15,331 nt of DNA from Firmicutes bacterium UBA5486 (GCA_002427045.1 DIPO01000074.1:1-15331); one strand, 5' to 3'; shown: positions 5,920-13,724, counted from the first letter of the stretch. Notes: generated from the letters alone by a model not told the origin. A program made the numbers and translations.

Positions 5920-7116
5920 TTATTCATCTTCGGGTCTAGCTTCCAGTATTACATCAAATTTTTTAAATTGATTATCGCGCCAGGCCAGGAGGGAAAGTTT
6001 ATCTCCAATGTTCATTTTTTGAATAAGCAAGGCTAATTCTTCTCCAGACTTAATTTCTTTACGATTAACCTGCGTAATAATATCACCGGATTGTAATCCT
6101 GCTTTAGCTGCGGGGGAATCTTTAACTATTCTTCCTACATATATACCATTTTTAAAAGGTAAATTGAAGTAGGCAGTCATATCTTCATTTACATCTTGCA
6201 TATATATTCCCAGCCAAGGCTTGGATTCTGTGGCATGAGCAATTCTTCCTTTAGAAATCAGTTCATCAAGATTATCATTAAGCAATTTAATCGGAATAGC
6301 AAAACCGATATTTTGGGCATTAGAAAGAATAGCCTCATTGATTCCAATTACTTTGCCATTTAAGTCGACTAATGGTCCGCCACTATTTCCTGGATTAATA
6401 GCCGCATCGGTCTGAATCAGATAACCACCATCAGTCTGATCTGAAGATAAGGAACGGTTTAAGGCACTAATAATCCCTACAGTGACAGTTTCATGTAAAC
6501 CAAAGGGATTACCAATTGCCACTACCCACTGCCCAATCTCTAGATCGTCAGATTTACCAAGTTCTAAGTAGGGTAAGCCTTTTGCTTCAATCTTCAAAAT
6601 CGCAAGATCATACTTTTTATCTGTTCCGATGATCTTTGCCTTATATTTTTTCCCGCCTTTTAGATTTACAGTAACTTTATCAGCACCATCGATCACATGG
6701 TTATTAGTTACAATATATCCATCTGAACGAATAATAAAACCCGAGCCAGTACCTTGTTGTTGGTATTCACGTTCTCCAGAATCAAAAAAGTCCGGACCGA
6801 AAAATTCGCGGAAAATATCAGGAACTAAAGGGCTGGTTTTTACTGTTCGTACTGTATCAATATATACTACTGCCGGGGCCACCTTTTTATTAACATTAAT
6901 AATCGCGTTTTCCCAGGATGAATCGGAACCAAAGTTGAAAGCTGCTTGTGAGACCTGGGGCTTGGCTTCTGTATTTTGTTCAGCCGGAGGGAGACTAACA
7001 GTTTCGGCTTTAGAACTAGAAAATGCGAAATAAACAGCAGAAGTAATCAGTGCAGTTACGACAATCATAAAGAATAAAAATAAAAATTTTTCGTGCTTAT
7101 GATAAAATTTTTTCAT
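5920..7116 (-). CDS. htrA: Membrane-anchored HtrA/DegP-type serine protease with PDZ domain
   Basis: This 398-aa protease would degrade or refold damaged proteins on the outer face of the membrane. An N-terminal signal anchor (about 11-31) leaves the rest outside the cell. The trypsin-like domain (about 65-290) has the full catalytic triad: H140 in TNNHVID, D170 in KYDLAIL and S245 in GNSGGPL. A single PDZ domain (about 300-390, with GIYVGRIVKDSPAAKAGLQ and GDIITQVN) recognises substrate C-termini. The one-PDZ layout matches Firmicute HtrA/HtrB/YyxA proteins. AGAGGAGG seven bases before the ATG is a strong ribosome binding site. It is the first gene of the sigma operon, which fits induction by envelope stress. 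Confidence 0.96.
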   Translation of the reverse strand: MKKFYHKHEKFLFLFFMIVVTALITSAVYFAFSSSKAETVSLPPAEQNTEAKPQVSQAAFNFGSDSSWENAIINVNKKVAPAVVYIDTVRTVKTSPLVPDIFREFFGPDFFDSGEREYQQQGTGSGFIIRSDGYIVTNNHVIDGADKVTVNLKGGKKYKAKIIGTDKKYDLAILKIEAKGLPYLELGKSDDLEIGQWVVAIGNPFGLHETVTVGIISALNRSLSSDQTDGGYLIQTDAAINPGNSGGPLVDLNGKVIGINEAILSNAQNIGFAIPIKLLNDNLDELISKGRIAHATESKPWLGIYMQDVNEDMTAYFNLPFKNGIYVGRIVKDSPAAKAGLQSGDIITQVNRKEIKSGEELALLIQKMNIGDKLSLLAWRDNQFKKFDVILEARPEDE

Positions 7117-7187
7117 ATTAGATCCTCCTCTATGTTTTTGCTGTCAATAAAGTTTTTTCTCACATTGATTGTTTACTCTTTTATTTT

Positions 7188-7215
7188 AAAACGATAGGTA
7201 TAGAAGAAAAGTTCC
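7188..7215 (-). promoter_or_regulatory. ECF-type promoter candidate of the htrA-sigma operon
   Basis: On the minus strand GGAAC (7215-7211), inside TGGAACTT, is followed by 17 nt and CGTTTT (7193-7188). This resembles the GGAAC/TGAAAC plus CGT(N) promoters read by ECF sigma factors. The predicted start lies about 65-70 nt before the htrA ATG. No better vegetative promoter is visible in this gap. The likely reader is the sigma factor encoded two genes downstream in the same direction, giving positive autoregulation. Confidence 0.55.
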
Positions 7216-7248
7216 AGGACTCTAGAGACTTAGATAGGAAAATAAAAG

Positions 7249-7279
7249 AAAATTCCGCAGAAAAAGCAGGAATTTTTTT
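7249..7279. terminator. Terminator upstream of the htrA promoter
   Basis: AAAATTCC (7249-7256) pairs with GGAATTTT (7269-7276), plus two inner pairs past a bulged A, around an A-rich loop. A T-tract follows on both strands (TTTTTTT ending at 7279 on plus; CTTTTATT on minus). No gene reads into it on the plus strand. On the minus strand it starts four bases after the stop of a 63-codon open frame (7283-7474), as if it once ended a gene there. Confidence 0.55.
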
Positions 7280-7553
7280 AGCCTAAGTGGAATATATACA
7301 TGAATTATTTATATAGAAAATGAAGCTCGTAATTCGACAATCGTTTGAATGAATGGTCGCCTTTATAAATTCTAAAATGAAAGCTCTATTTCCATTAAAT
7401 TCCATCATTTCATGTGTGCGGTGGTAGCCAGTATGGGCGACTGTTTTTAGAGAGTCGATATCTATTATTGCCAATATAAAAGATATTACAAGAAATAATG
7501 CTGGTTTTTAAATTAATCAATGACCAGCTTTAATTTCTAAGGAGACAATGTAA
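7280..7553. other. Intergenic region with a short unrecognised open frame
   Basis: This gap separates the htrA promoter from yicC. On the minus strand an open frame of 63 codons (7474-7283) starts with TTG, has no ribosome binding site and no family I recognise. Its residues read like protein, for example TGYHRTHEMMEFNGNRAFI, and a terminator follows its stop. It may be the tail of a decayed gene, or chance. An inverted repeat GCTGGT/ACCAGC (7500-7505 and 7523-7528) lies just before the yicC ribosome binding site. I find no confident promoter for the yicC cluster here. Confidence 0.35.
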
Positions 7554-8438
7554 ATGCCTTGTAGTATGACTGGTTATGGAAGGTTTTGTTTAGAAGACCA
7601 CAATTCAAATTATACGGTAACCGCAGAAATGAGAAGTGTTAATCATCGTTTTTTAGATCTATCTGTTTATTTACCCAAAAACTATTCTTGGCTTGAAGCG
7701 GATTTAATTAAGATTTTAAAGTTGTATTTTCAACGCGGGAAAATCGATCTGTATGTTTCAATAGAAAACGTAGCAGATCATAACCATTGGCAGCTTGAAT
7801 TTAACCGTGAGTTACTTGTAGGGTATCTTAAAAATTTCAAACAGATAAAAAATGAATTTAAACTATCAGGTAAAATCCGAATGGAACAGCTCCTTTTAAT
7901 TCCTGAACTATTTGTTATAAAAGAAAATATTGATGAGGAGGCTATAAAAAAAGCGGTCTTGAAAGCTGCTCAAGGAGCAGCAGAGGAGCTTTTGTTAATG
8001 AGGGAAAAAGAAGGAGAGATTATTACTTCGGATTTAATTAAGCGGATTACTTTTTTGCAAGAAACAATTGGTAAAATTCAGGAATTAGCCTCTGGATTAC
8101 CGAATCTTTATCGTGAAAAATTGAGCCAAAATATAAAAGAAGTTTTGGGTGAGGTGGAAATTGATGAGAATCGTTTAGCTACAGAGGTTCTTTTTTATGT
8201 AGATCGCTCATCAATTACTGAAGAGATTGTAAGATTCAAAAGCCATCTAGAACAGTTTCTTTCTACGCTTTCCACTAATGGTTCAATCGGTAGAAAGCTT
8301 AATTTTATTACCCAGGAATTACATAGGGAAGCAAATACGATTGCTTCCAAAACAGTTGATTTATCAATTTCCGAGTATATCGTGGATATTAAAACAGAAA
8401 TTGAAAAAATTAGAGAACAAGTTCAGAATATTGAATAG
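7554..8438 (+). CDS. yicC: YicC/YloC family endoribonuclease
   Basis: The 294-aa protein has the two-part YicC layout. The N-terminal domain begins with the hallmark SMTGYGR (about 4-10), then EMRSVNHRFLDLSVYLP and a KIDLYVSIE segment. The C-terminal DUF1732 domain includes ENRLATEVLFYVDRSSITEEIVR and the very conserved GRKLNFITQELHREANTIASK near residues 245-265. YicC proteins are cytosolic endoribonucleases; the E. coli member affects small-RNA decay and the Bacillus homologue is YloC. AAGGAG nine bases upstream supports this ATG. It opens the housekeeping cluster, 11 nt before the next gene. Its placement ahead of remA and gmk is the usual Firmicute order. Confidence 0.94.
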   Translation: MPCSMTGYGRFCLEDHNSNYTVTAEMRSVNHRFLDLSVYLPKNYSWLEADLIKILKLYFQRGKIDLYVSIENVADHNHWQLEFNRELLVGYLKNFKQIKNEFKLSGKIRMEQLLLIPELFVIKENIDEEAIKKAVLKAAQGAAEELLLMREKEGEIITSDLIKRITFLQETIGKIQELASGLPNLYREKLSQNIKEVLGEVEIDENRLATEVLFYVDRSSITEEIVRFKSHLEQFLSTLSTNGSIGRKLNFITQELHREANTIASKTVDLSISEYIVDIKTEIEKIREQVQNIE

Positions 8439-8449
8439 GAGGTGAAAAA

Positions 8450-8764
8450 ATGCCGCTTCCCAAGTTAACAATGGAAGAAAAAAAACGGGCATTGAAAAAA
8501 GCTCAACAAGTAAGAAGCCAGCGGGCACAAATTCGTCGGGATTTAAAGGCTGGACGTACCGGAATTCGTGAAATTCTAGAGAACGTAGATAATGATGTAA
8601 TTGCAAAAATGCGGGTTGCCTATTTATTAGAGTCCTTGCCGCGTATTGGAAAAGTTCGTACTCGTAAGATTATGAATGAGATCGGAATTGACGAAACCAG
8701 AAGAATACAAGGACTAGGTTCTCGCCAAAAAAAAGCTTTGATTGAACGTTTTGGCAACCAGTAA
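8450..8764 (+). CDS. mihF: Integration host factor, actinobacterial type (mIHF-like, H2TH DNA-binding)
   Basis: The 104-aa basic protein matches the mIHF family, unrelated to E. coli IhfA/B. It has the MPLPKLTMEEKKRALKKAQ start, a basic helix with QRAQIRRDLKAGR (about 24-36), then the helix-two-turn-helix region MRVAYLLESLPRIGKVRTRK (about 54-73) and the closing RRIQGLGSRQKKALIERF. mIHF binds and bends DNA as a monomer and helps shape the nucleoid. In Actinobacteria its gene is also next to gmk and upstream of rpoZ and coaBC, as here. The start is fixed by AGGAGGTGA at 8437-8445, overlapping the yicC stop. Function in Firmicutes is inferred. Confidence 0.9.
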   Translation: MPLPKLTMEEKKRALKKAQQVRSQRAQIRRDLKAGRTGIREILENVDNDVIAKMRVAYLLESLPRIGKVRTRKIMNEIGIDETRRIQGLGSRQKKALIERFGNQ

Positions 8765-8784
8765 GAAGGGGGATTCCACTCTGT

Positions 8785-9054
8785 ATGGAGATTAAACTAA
8801 TCAATATCGGTTTTGGAAACATAGTTGCTGCAAATAGAATTGTTGCCATTGTGAGTCCTGAATCTGCACCTATTAAGCGAATAATTCAAGAAAGTCGAGA
8901 CCGCGGAATGCTGATTGATGCCACCTACGGAAGAAGAACTAGAGCAGTGATTATAGTTGATAGTGACCATGTTATTCTTTCTGCTGTACAACCGGAAACA
9001 GTCGCTCATCGTTTAAATTCTAAAGAAACATCAAATAATGATCCCGAGGAGTAA
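8785..9054 (+). CDS. remA: RemA/DUF370 family DNA-binding regulator
   Basis: The 89-aa protein begins MEIKLINIGFGNIVAANRIVAI, the signature of the RemA (YlzA) family. ESAPIKRIIQE, RGMLIDATYGRRTRAVII and SDHVILSAVQPETV are also conserved. In Bacillus subtilis RemA activates the biofilm matrix and osmoprotection genes by binding repeated sites as a ring-forming oligomer. In other Firmicutes its role is less clear. It lies 20 nt after mihF and 8 nt before gmk. The AGGGGG at 8767-8772 is rather far (12 nt) from the ATG, but the protein start is the family's normal one. The last dozen residues are polar and probably disordered. Confidence 0.95.
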   Translation: MEIKLINIGFGNIVAANRIVAIVSPESAPIKRIIQESRDRGMLIDATYGRRTRAVIIVDSDHVILSAVQPETVAHRLNSKETSNNDPEE

Positions 9055-9062
9055 TTTTAACT

Positions 9063-9662
9063 ATGGCAAAAGGTTTACTATTTGTGATTTCTGGTCCATC
9101 AGGGGTAGGAAAAAATACTGTTCTCAATGAAATTATCAAAAAAAGAAATAATTTGACCTATTCGATTTCAGCAACTACACGTCCGCCACGTGGGCAGGAG
9201 GTAGATGGGGTTAATTATTATTTCCTTTCAAAAAAAAGGTTTTTGGAAGAGATTGATAACAATGGTTTTTTAGAATGGGCGGAAATTTACGATTATTATT
9301 ATGGAACACCAAAACAAACAGTTTTTGAACAACTTAATAAAGGAAACCATGTTATATTGGATGTTGATATTCAAGGTGCAGCGCAGATTAGGGAAAATTA
9401 CCCCAATTCTATCTTAATTTTTTTGTACCCTCCTTCAATTGAGGAGTTAAAACGCAGGCTTTATCTGAGGAATACCGATGATCAGGAATCGATCAATAAA
9501 AGATTATCATACATAAAAAAAGAATTATCTTCAGTTGCTTTATATGATTATGTTGTAGTCAATGATTGCTTGGAACAGGCCTGCTACAGGGTGGAATCGA
9601 TTATTAGTGCAGAGGAATCAAAGGTAGCAAGGGGTTATTGGAAAAAGCTACTTCGCCCTTGA
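9063..9662 (+). CDS. gmk: Guanylate kinase
   Basis: The 199-aa cytosolic enzyme phosphorylates GMP and dGMP to GDP and dGDP with ATP. The P-loop GPSGVGKNT lies at 11-19. The GMP-binding part includes YSISATTRPPRGQEVDGVNYYF (from about 33) and FLEWAEIYDYYYGTP, followed by VILDVDIQGA, all typical of Gmk. The P-loop has asparagine where G or S is usual (GKGT or GKSS), but the functional lysine and following threonine are kept, so the enzyme should be active. GAGGAG lies 11 nt before the ATG, inside the end of remA. A probable promoter for rpoZ overlaps the gmk stop codon. Confidence 0.98.
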   Translation: MAKGLLFVISGPSGVGKNTVLNEIIKKRNNLTYSISATTRPPRGQEVDGVNYYFLSKKRFLEEIDNNGFLEWAEIYDYYYGTPKQTVFEQLNKGNHVILDVDIQGAAQIRENYPNSILIFLYPPSIEELKRRLYLRNTDDQESINKRLSYIKKELSSVALYDYVVVNDCLEQACYRVESIISAEESKVARGYWKKLLRP

Positions 9663-9687
9663 CAATTGACTGAAATGGTGTTATCTA
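9659..9687 (+). promoter_or_regulatory. Internal promoter candidate before rpoZ
   Basis: A perfect TTGACA (9659-9664) overlaps the gmk stop codon. After 17 nt comes TATCTA (9682-9687), preceded by TGT, which gives an extended -10 TGn motif. The start would be near 9694, about 35 nt before rpoZ. The -10 hexamer itself is poor (three of six), so the call rests on the -35, the spacing and the TGn. Confidence 0.45.
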
Positions 9688-9728
9688 TATTTAGAGAATA
9701 ATATATTTTAAGGAGGAGTAGTTACTTT

Positions 9729-9944
9729 ATGATCACCCCTTCACTTGAAAAAATGTTGGAAAGGGTGGACAATAGATATTCCTTAGTTGTAACTGCTGCT
9801 AAACGGGCTAGGGAGATTATTGCCCAAAGTAGTGCTTCAGATGAGGATCGTGCCACCAGGGCTGTTTCTATTGCTTTGGAAGAGATTATTAGTGGAGATA
9901 TCTTTCCTCTACAGCAGCCTTCTAACAATAAGTTAAAATCTTAA
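9729..9944 (+). CDS. rpoZ: RNA polymerase omega subunit
   Basis: The 71-aa protein has the conserved omega core: PSLEKMLERVDNRYSLVVTAAKRAREI (about 4-30), then RATRAVSIALEEIISGDI (about 42-59). Omega helps fold and latch the beta' subunit and assists RNA polymerase assembly. The position between gmk and coaBC is the standard one. AAGGAGGAG about ten bases upstream of the ATG gives a strong ribosome binding site. The stop codon runs into a terminator-like hairpin. An open frame on the opposite strand of the same DNA is a shadow. Confidence 0.95.
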   Translation: MITPSLEKMLERVDNRYSLVVTAAKRAREIIAQSSASDEDRATRAVSIALEEIISGDIFPLQQPSNNKLKS

Positions 9945-9984
9945 ATAAAACTCCCCGGTACCGATGGTACCGGGAATTTTATTT
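9943..9984. terminator. Terminator or attenuator between rpoZ and coaBC
   Basis: CCCGGTACC (9954-9962) and GGTACCGGG (9966-9974) form a perfect 9-bp stem with a GAT loop. After a small internal loop an outer stem AAATAAAA/TTTTATTT (9943-9950 and 9977-9984) continues the pairing and supplies the T-rich tail. It starts at the last bases of the rpoZ stop codon. No good promoter is visible between it and the coaBC ATG at 10013, so it probably lets part of the transcription through. Confidence 0.7.
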
Positions 9985-10012
9985 AAGGCTTAGAGATTGA
10001 GGAGGGCTTTAA

Positions 10013-11233
10013 ATGAGTAAACAGAAAAAACATATTGTGCTTGGTGTAACTGGCGGGATAGCTATTTATAAAGTACTGGATCTAATCCGCTCTTTACAGA
10101 AAAAAGGTTTAACTGTTGAAGTTATTATGACCAAATCAGCACAAGAATTTATTACACCACTAACTTTTAGGGAATTAACCGGAAATCCAGTACATATAGA
10201 GATGTTTAATCCACCAAAAGATTGGACTGTAGAGCATATATCACTAGCTAGGAAAGCAGATTTATTGGCTATTATCCCTGCTACTGCCAATATAATCGGG
10301 AAAATTGCTTCTGGAATTGCCGATGATTTATTATCTACCACAGTGATGGCGATGGAAAAACCCGTCTTACTTGCACCAGCTATGAATACGGTAATGTATG
10401 AGAATCCTATCGTTCAAAAAAACCTTTCTTTTCTTAATAAGATGGGGTACAAGATTGTACCACCAGATGCTGGTCAGTTGTTATGTGGGGAAGAAGGAAA
10501 AGGGAAGCTAGCTTCAGTTGAAATATTAGAAGAAGAAATCTGGCGGCTTATTACGGAACAAGATTATTCTGAGAAGAAAATTTTGGTTACTGCTGGCCCT
10601 ACTAGAGAATATTTGGATCCGGTCCGCTTTTTAAGTAATCCATCCACAGGTCGAATGGGTTACGCTTTAGCGAGTGAGGCCGCCCGTCGTGGCGGGGAAG
10701 TGATTTTAGTCTCAGGCCCAACAGAACTTCCTCTTCCTTACGGTGTACATTACATACCAATAACTACCACAGAACAACTGTATAATACCGTCCTTGCAGA
10801 GATGTCAGGGGTTGATATTTTTATTATGGCGGCAGCTCCGGCAGATTTTCGTCCAGAAACAATCTTTTCGCAAAAAATAAAAAAGAAAGCCCAAGTACAA
10901 AAAGAATTATCTTTAGTTTTCAACCCGGATGTGGCTAAAATAATCGGTGAACGGAAAGGCAACAGTTTTCTAACTATTTTTGCGGCTGAATCAGAAAACT
11001 TAGTTATTAATGCTAAAGATAAATTGGTTAGAAAAAATGCCGATTTAGTAGTGGCAAATGATATTACTCAGAAAGGAGCTGGATTTGAAGGTTTGACGAA
11101 TAAAGTGATCCTTATAACAGAAAAAGAAGAGAGAAATCTTCCTCTAATGTCAAAACAAGAGGTAGCAGCAGAAATATTATCGTCGATTTCCAGGTTAAGC
11201 CGAGGTTTAAGTTTGGTGGAACCAATTGATTGA
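10013..11233 (+). CDS. coaBC: Bifunctional phosphopantothenoylcysteine decarboxylase/phosphopantothenate--cysteine ligase
   Basis: The 406-aa fusion performs two steps of coenzyme A synthesis: the CoaB half joins cysteine to 4'-phosphopantothenate using CTP, and the CoaC half decarboxylates the product with FMN. The N-terminal CoaC flavoprotein domain (1-180) has GVTGGIAIYK, catalytic H75 in VEHISLA, the PAMN motif (122-125) and the active-site C158. The C-terminal CoaB domain (188-400) has VTAGPTREYLDPVRFLSNPSTG, AAAPADFRP, K289 in KIKKK, FAAES and ADLVVANDI (343-351). A GAGGAGGG six bases upstream sets the start. The gene overlaps priA by eight bases. Confidence 0.98.
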   Translation: MSKQKKHIVLGVTGGIAIYKVLDLIRSLQKKGLTVEVIMTKSAQEFITPLTFRELTGNPVHIEMFNPPKDWTVEHISLARKADLLAIIPATANIIGKIASGIADDLLSTTVMAMEKPVLLAPAMNTVMYENPIVQKNLSFLNKMGYKIVPPDAGQLLCGEEGKGKLASVEILEEEIWRLITEQDYSEKKILVTAGPTREYLDPVRFLSNPSTGRMGYALASEAARRGGEVILVSGPTELPLPYGVHYIPITTTEQLYNTVLAEMSGVDIFIMAAAPADFRPETIFSQKIKKKAQVQKELSLVFNPDVAKIIGERKGNSFLTIFAAESENLVINAKDKLVRKNADLVVANDITQKGAGFEGLTNKVILITEKEERNLPLMSKQEVAAEILSSISRLSRGLSLVEPID

Positions 11234-13688
11234 AACTAGCCGTTATATTCAAGCCGTAGTAAATCTCCCAGAATTACCAGAAGATCAATTGTACGATTAT
11301 AAAGTTCCAAAGGGTTGGAATTTCATCCCACCTTCTGGATGCCGGATTTTGGTACCTTTTGGTAGAAGAAAAGTAGAAGCTGTCGTCTGGGGAAACCAAA
11401 AACCCACCTATGATCCTGAGCAAATCAAAGAGATTATAGCGATCTTAGATGATACGCCACTTTTAAATAAGAACCAGATTTCCTTAATCGAATGGATGGC
11501 TCAGCGGTTTTTCTGTCGGCGTCAGGATCTTTTACACCTTTTTTCACCTCCCGGCTCTAATGTTAAAACCGAAAAATGTTGGCGATTAATTGGCGAACCA
11601 ACGGAAGTTGAAGAATTTCTTAAAAATATCCCCATTCCAGACCAAGTTCGCAGTAAATTATCTGAACAACTTCAAAAGCTTACACCTGAATTTACAGTGT
11701 TTCCAACTTCAAAACCTGAATTTATTCCATATATTACTCAATTAATTGATGCTGGTTTAATAGAGGTTAGTTGGCGCCTATCAAAACCTAAAGTCAGGTT
11801 TAAAAGAGCTTTAGCCTATACTTTGGTACCTCAAGAAAGTATAGAAATCGAAAAGACTTTAACTGAAAAACAGCGAAAGGTTTATCAGTATCTTTCTAGC
11901 CAAAATAAATCTCTTACTTCAAATCAGATTCTTTCGGCTACTGGCGTATCAACTAGTGTGTTAACTGCTCTTCACCAAAAAGGGGTGGTTAAGAAAGAAC
12001 CAATAATCATCGAGAGAAATCCTTTTCTTAATCAACCATCGCCCAAACCGATACCAGTTTTAAATGATGAACAGCGGATTGCTTTAGATCAGATATTTTT
12101 AGCAATCACACAAAATGAACCAGCCTTCTTTCTTTTACATGGTGTGACCGGAAGTGGTAAAACTGAAGTTTATTTAAGAGCGATTGATAAAATTATAAAA
12201 AAAGGGAAAGAAGCAATTTTCTTGGTACCAGAGATTTCTTTAACTCCTCAAACAGTGGAAAGAGTTAGAGCTAGGTTTGGTAAAGATGTTGCAGTTTTAC
12301 ATAGTAGTTTATCTGATGGGGAACGTTTTGATCAGTGGTGGCGGATAAAAAAGGGGAAAGTTAAAGTAGTGGTAGGCGCAAGATCTGCCATTTTTGCCCC
12401 TTTACCTAATTTAGGTATGATCATTATTGATGAAGAACATGAATATACCTACAAACAAGAAGAAGTCCCTCGTTATCATGTCAGGGAAGTAGCCAAAGAG
12501 ATCTGCCGCCGAATTAATGGAATACTAATCATGGGAAGTGCAACTCCCTCTCTAGAAAGTATATATGAGGTTAGAAAAGGGGAGTTAAAAGAATTAGTGC
12601 TTTCAGAACGGGTTATGGGCCGGCCAATGCCGGAAATACGTGTGATCGATTTACGCCAGGAGTTTAAGAATAAGCGGTTTTCGGTCCTTTCACCTCCTCT
12701 TCAAAGAGAGGTTGAAGAGCGATTATCCCTTAATGAACAGGTGATTATCTTATTGAATAGAAGAGGCTATGCTACTTTTATTATCTGCCGGGAATGTGGG
12801 CATGTTTTAAAATGCCCTGCTTGTGATGTTTCCTTAACTTATCACCAAAAACCTGGTATTCTCCGTTGCCATTACTGTGATTACCAAGCTACTCCCCCAA
12901 ATATCTGTCCCCAATGCCGTAGCCATTATATCCGTTATTTTGGGCACGGGACTCAACGTTTAGAAGAGGAATTGAAAAAAGAGTTTCCTACTGCACGAGT
13001 GGCGAGAATGGATTTAGATTCTACTATTCGCAAAGGAAGCCATGAAAAGCTCTATCGTCAACTTGTCAAAGGAGAAATTGATATCTTATTAGGTACACAA
13101 ATGGTAGCCAAAGGATTAGATCTTCCTAAAGTAACTCTGGTCGGGATTATTACTGCTGATTCAGCACTAAATTTGCCTGATTTTCGGGCTGCAGAAAGGA
13201 CCTACCAGATTTTAACACAGGCTTCCGGACGTTCCGGTCGGGGAGAAAAACCTGGTACTGTTGTTATCCAGACGTATAATCCTGATCATTATAGTATTAA
13301 ATCCCTGGTTGACCAGGAGGAAGCTACCTTTTACCAAAAGGAGCTCTTTTTCCGGGAAGCTGCTGATTATCCACCTTTTACTCATTTAATCCGGTTAGTA
13401 TTTTCCGGTCCTGATCTGACAAATGTAATGACAATAGCCGAACAAGTTACAGCTCAGGTCAGAAAAGAGATAATTCGTATTGAACCCGGAAATAAAATTG
13501 AGGTGATTGGTCCACAGTCTGCAGTGATTGAAAAGATAAAGAATCGATTTCGTTGGCATACCTTAATAAAAACTTCAAAGCTTTCAATTTTTCAACAATT
13601 ACTTCCTAAAATTATTTCTGAGTTTTCCGGCAAAAGGAAGCAAGGTGTGAGGATTATCATCGACGAAAATCCGTATTCCGTGCTATAA
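11226..13688 (+). CDS. priA: Primosomal protein N' (replication restart helicase PriA)
   Basis: The 820-aa 3'-5' helicase recognises stalled forks and D-loops and reloads the replicative helicase. An N-terminal DNA-binding domain (about 1-110) and winged-helix part precede the helicase core. Walker A is GVTGSGKTE (306-314), Walker B DEEH (402-405), with GSATPS in motif III. The cysteine-rich insertion starts at C521 and has eight cysteines in CxxC pairs (CREC, CPAC, CHYC, CPQC) that bind two zinc ions. RYFGHGTQRLEEEL and ASGRSGRGEKPG follow. Translation starts at TTG (11226) inside the end of coaBC, with GGTGG upstream, so the two are translationally coupled. A lower expression level through the TTG is likely. 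Confidence 0.98.
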   Translation: MIETSRYIQAVVNLPELPEDQLYDYKVPKGWNFIPPSGCRILVPFGRRKVEAVVWGNQKPTYDPEQIKEIIAILDDTPLLNKNQISLIEWMAQRFFCRRQDLLHLFSPPGSNVKTEKCWRLIGEPTEVEEFLKNIPIPDQVRSKLSEQLQKLTPEFTVFPTSKPEFIPYITQLIDAGLIEVSWRLSKPKVRFKRALAYTLVPQESIEIEKTLTEKQRKVYQYLSSQNKSLTSNQILSATGVSTSVLTALHQKGVVKKEPIIIERNPFLNQPSPKPIPVLNDEQRIALDQIFLAITQNEPAFFLLHGVTGSGKTEVYLRAIDKIIKKGKEAIFLVPEISLTPQTVERVRARFGKDVAVLHSSLSDGERFDQWWRIKKGKVKVVVGARSAIFAPLPNLGMIIIDEEHEYTYKQEEVPRYHVREVAKEICRRINGILIMGSATPSLESIYEVRKGELKELVLSERVMGRPMPEIRVIDLRQEFKNKRFSVLSPPLQREVEERLSLNEQVIILLNRRGYATFIICRECGHVLKCPACDVSLTYHQKPGILRCHYCDYQATPPNICPQCRSHYIRYFGHGTQRLEEELKKEFPTARVARMDLDSTIRKGSHEKLYRQLVKGEIDILLGTQMVAKGLDLPKVTLVGIITADSALNLPDFRAAERTYQILTQASGRSGRGEKPGTVVIQTYNPDHYSIKSLVDQEEATFYQKELFFREAADYPPFTHLIRLVFSGPDLTNVMTIAEQVTAQVRKEIIRIEPGNKIEVIGPQSAVIEKIKNRFRWHTLIKTSKLSIFQQLLPKIISEFSGKRKQGVRIIIDENPYSVL

Positions 13689-13689
13689 T
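13660..13689 (+). promoter_or_regulatory. Extended -10 promoter candidate for def-fmt
   Basis: TGCTATAAT (13681-13689) is a perfect extended -10 element that overlaps the priA stop codon. TCGACG at 13660-13665, 18 nt upstream of the TATAAT, matches the -35 consensus at four of six positions. The predicted start near 13696 gives a leader of about 29 nt to the def ATG. Confidence 0.5.
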
Positions 13690-13724
13690 ATGATAAGTAC
13701 CTTTTTTGAAACGGAGTGCTAATC

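Noticed and set aside
6629..7033. 134-codon plus-strand open frame
   Set aside because: It is antisense to the htrA protease domain, whose catalytic motifs make the minus-strand frame certain.
9722..9928. 68-codon minus-strand frame opposite rpoZ
   Set aside because: It is an exact shadow of the omega subunit gene, with no start signals of its own.
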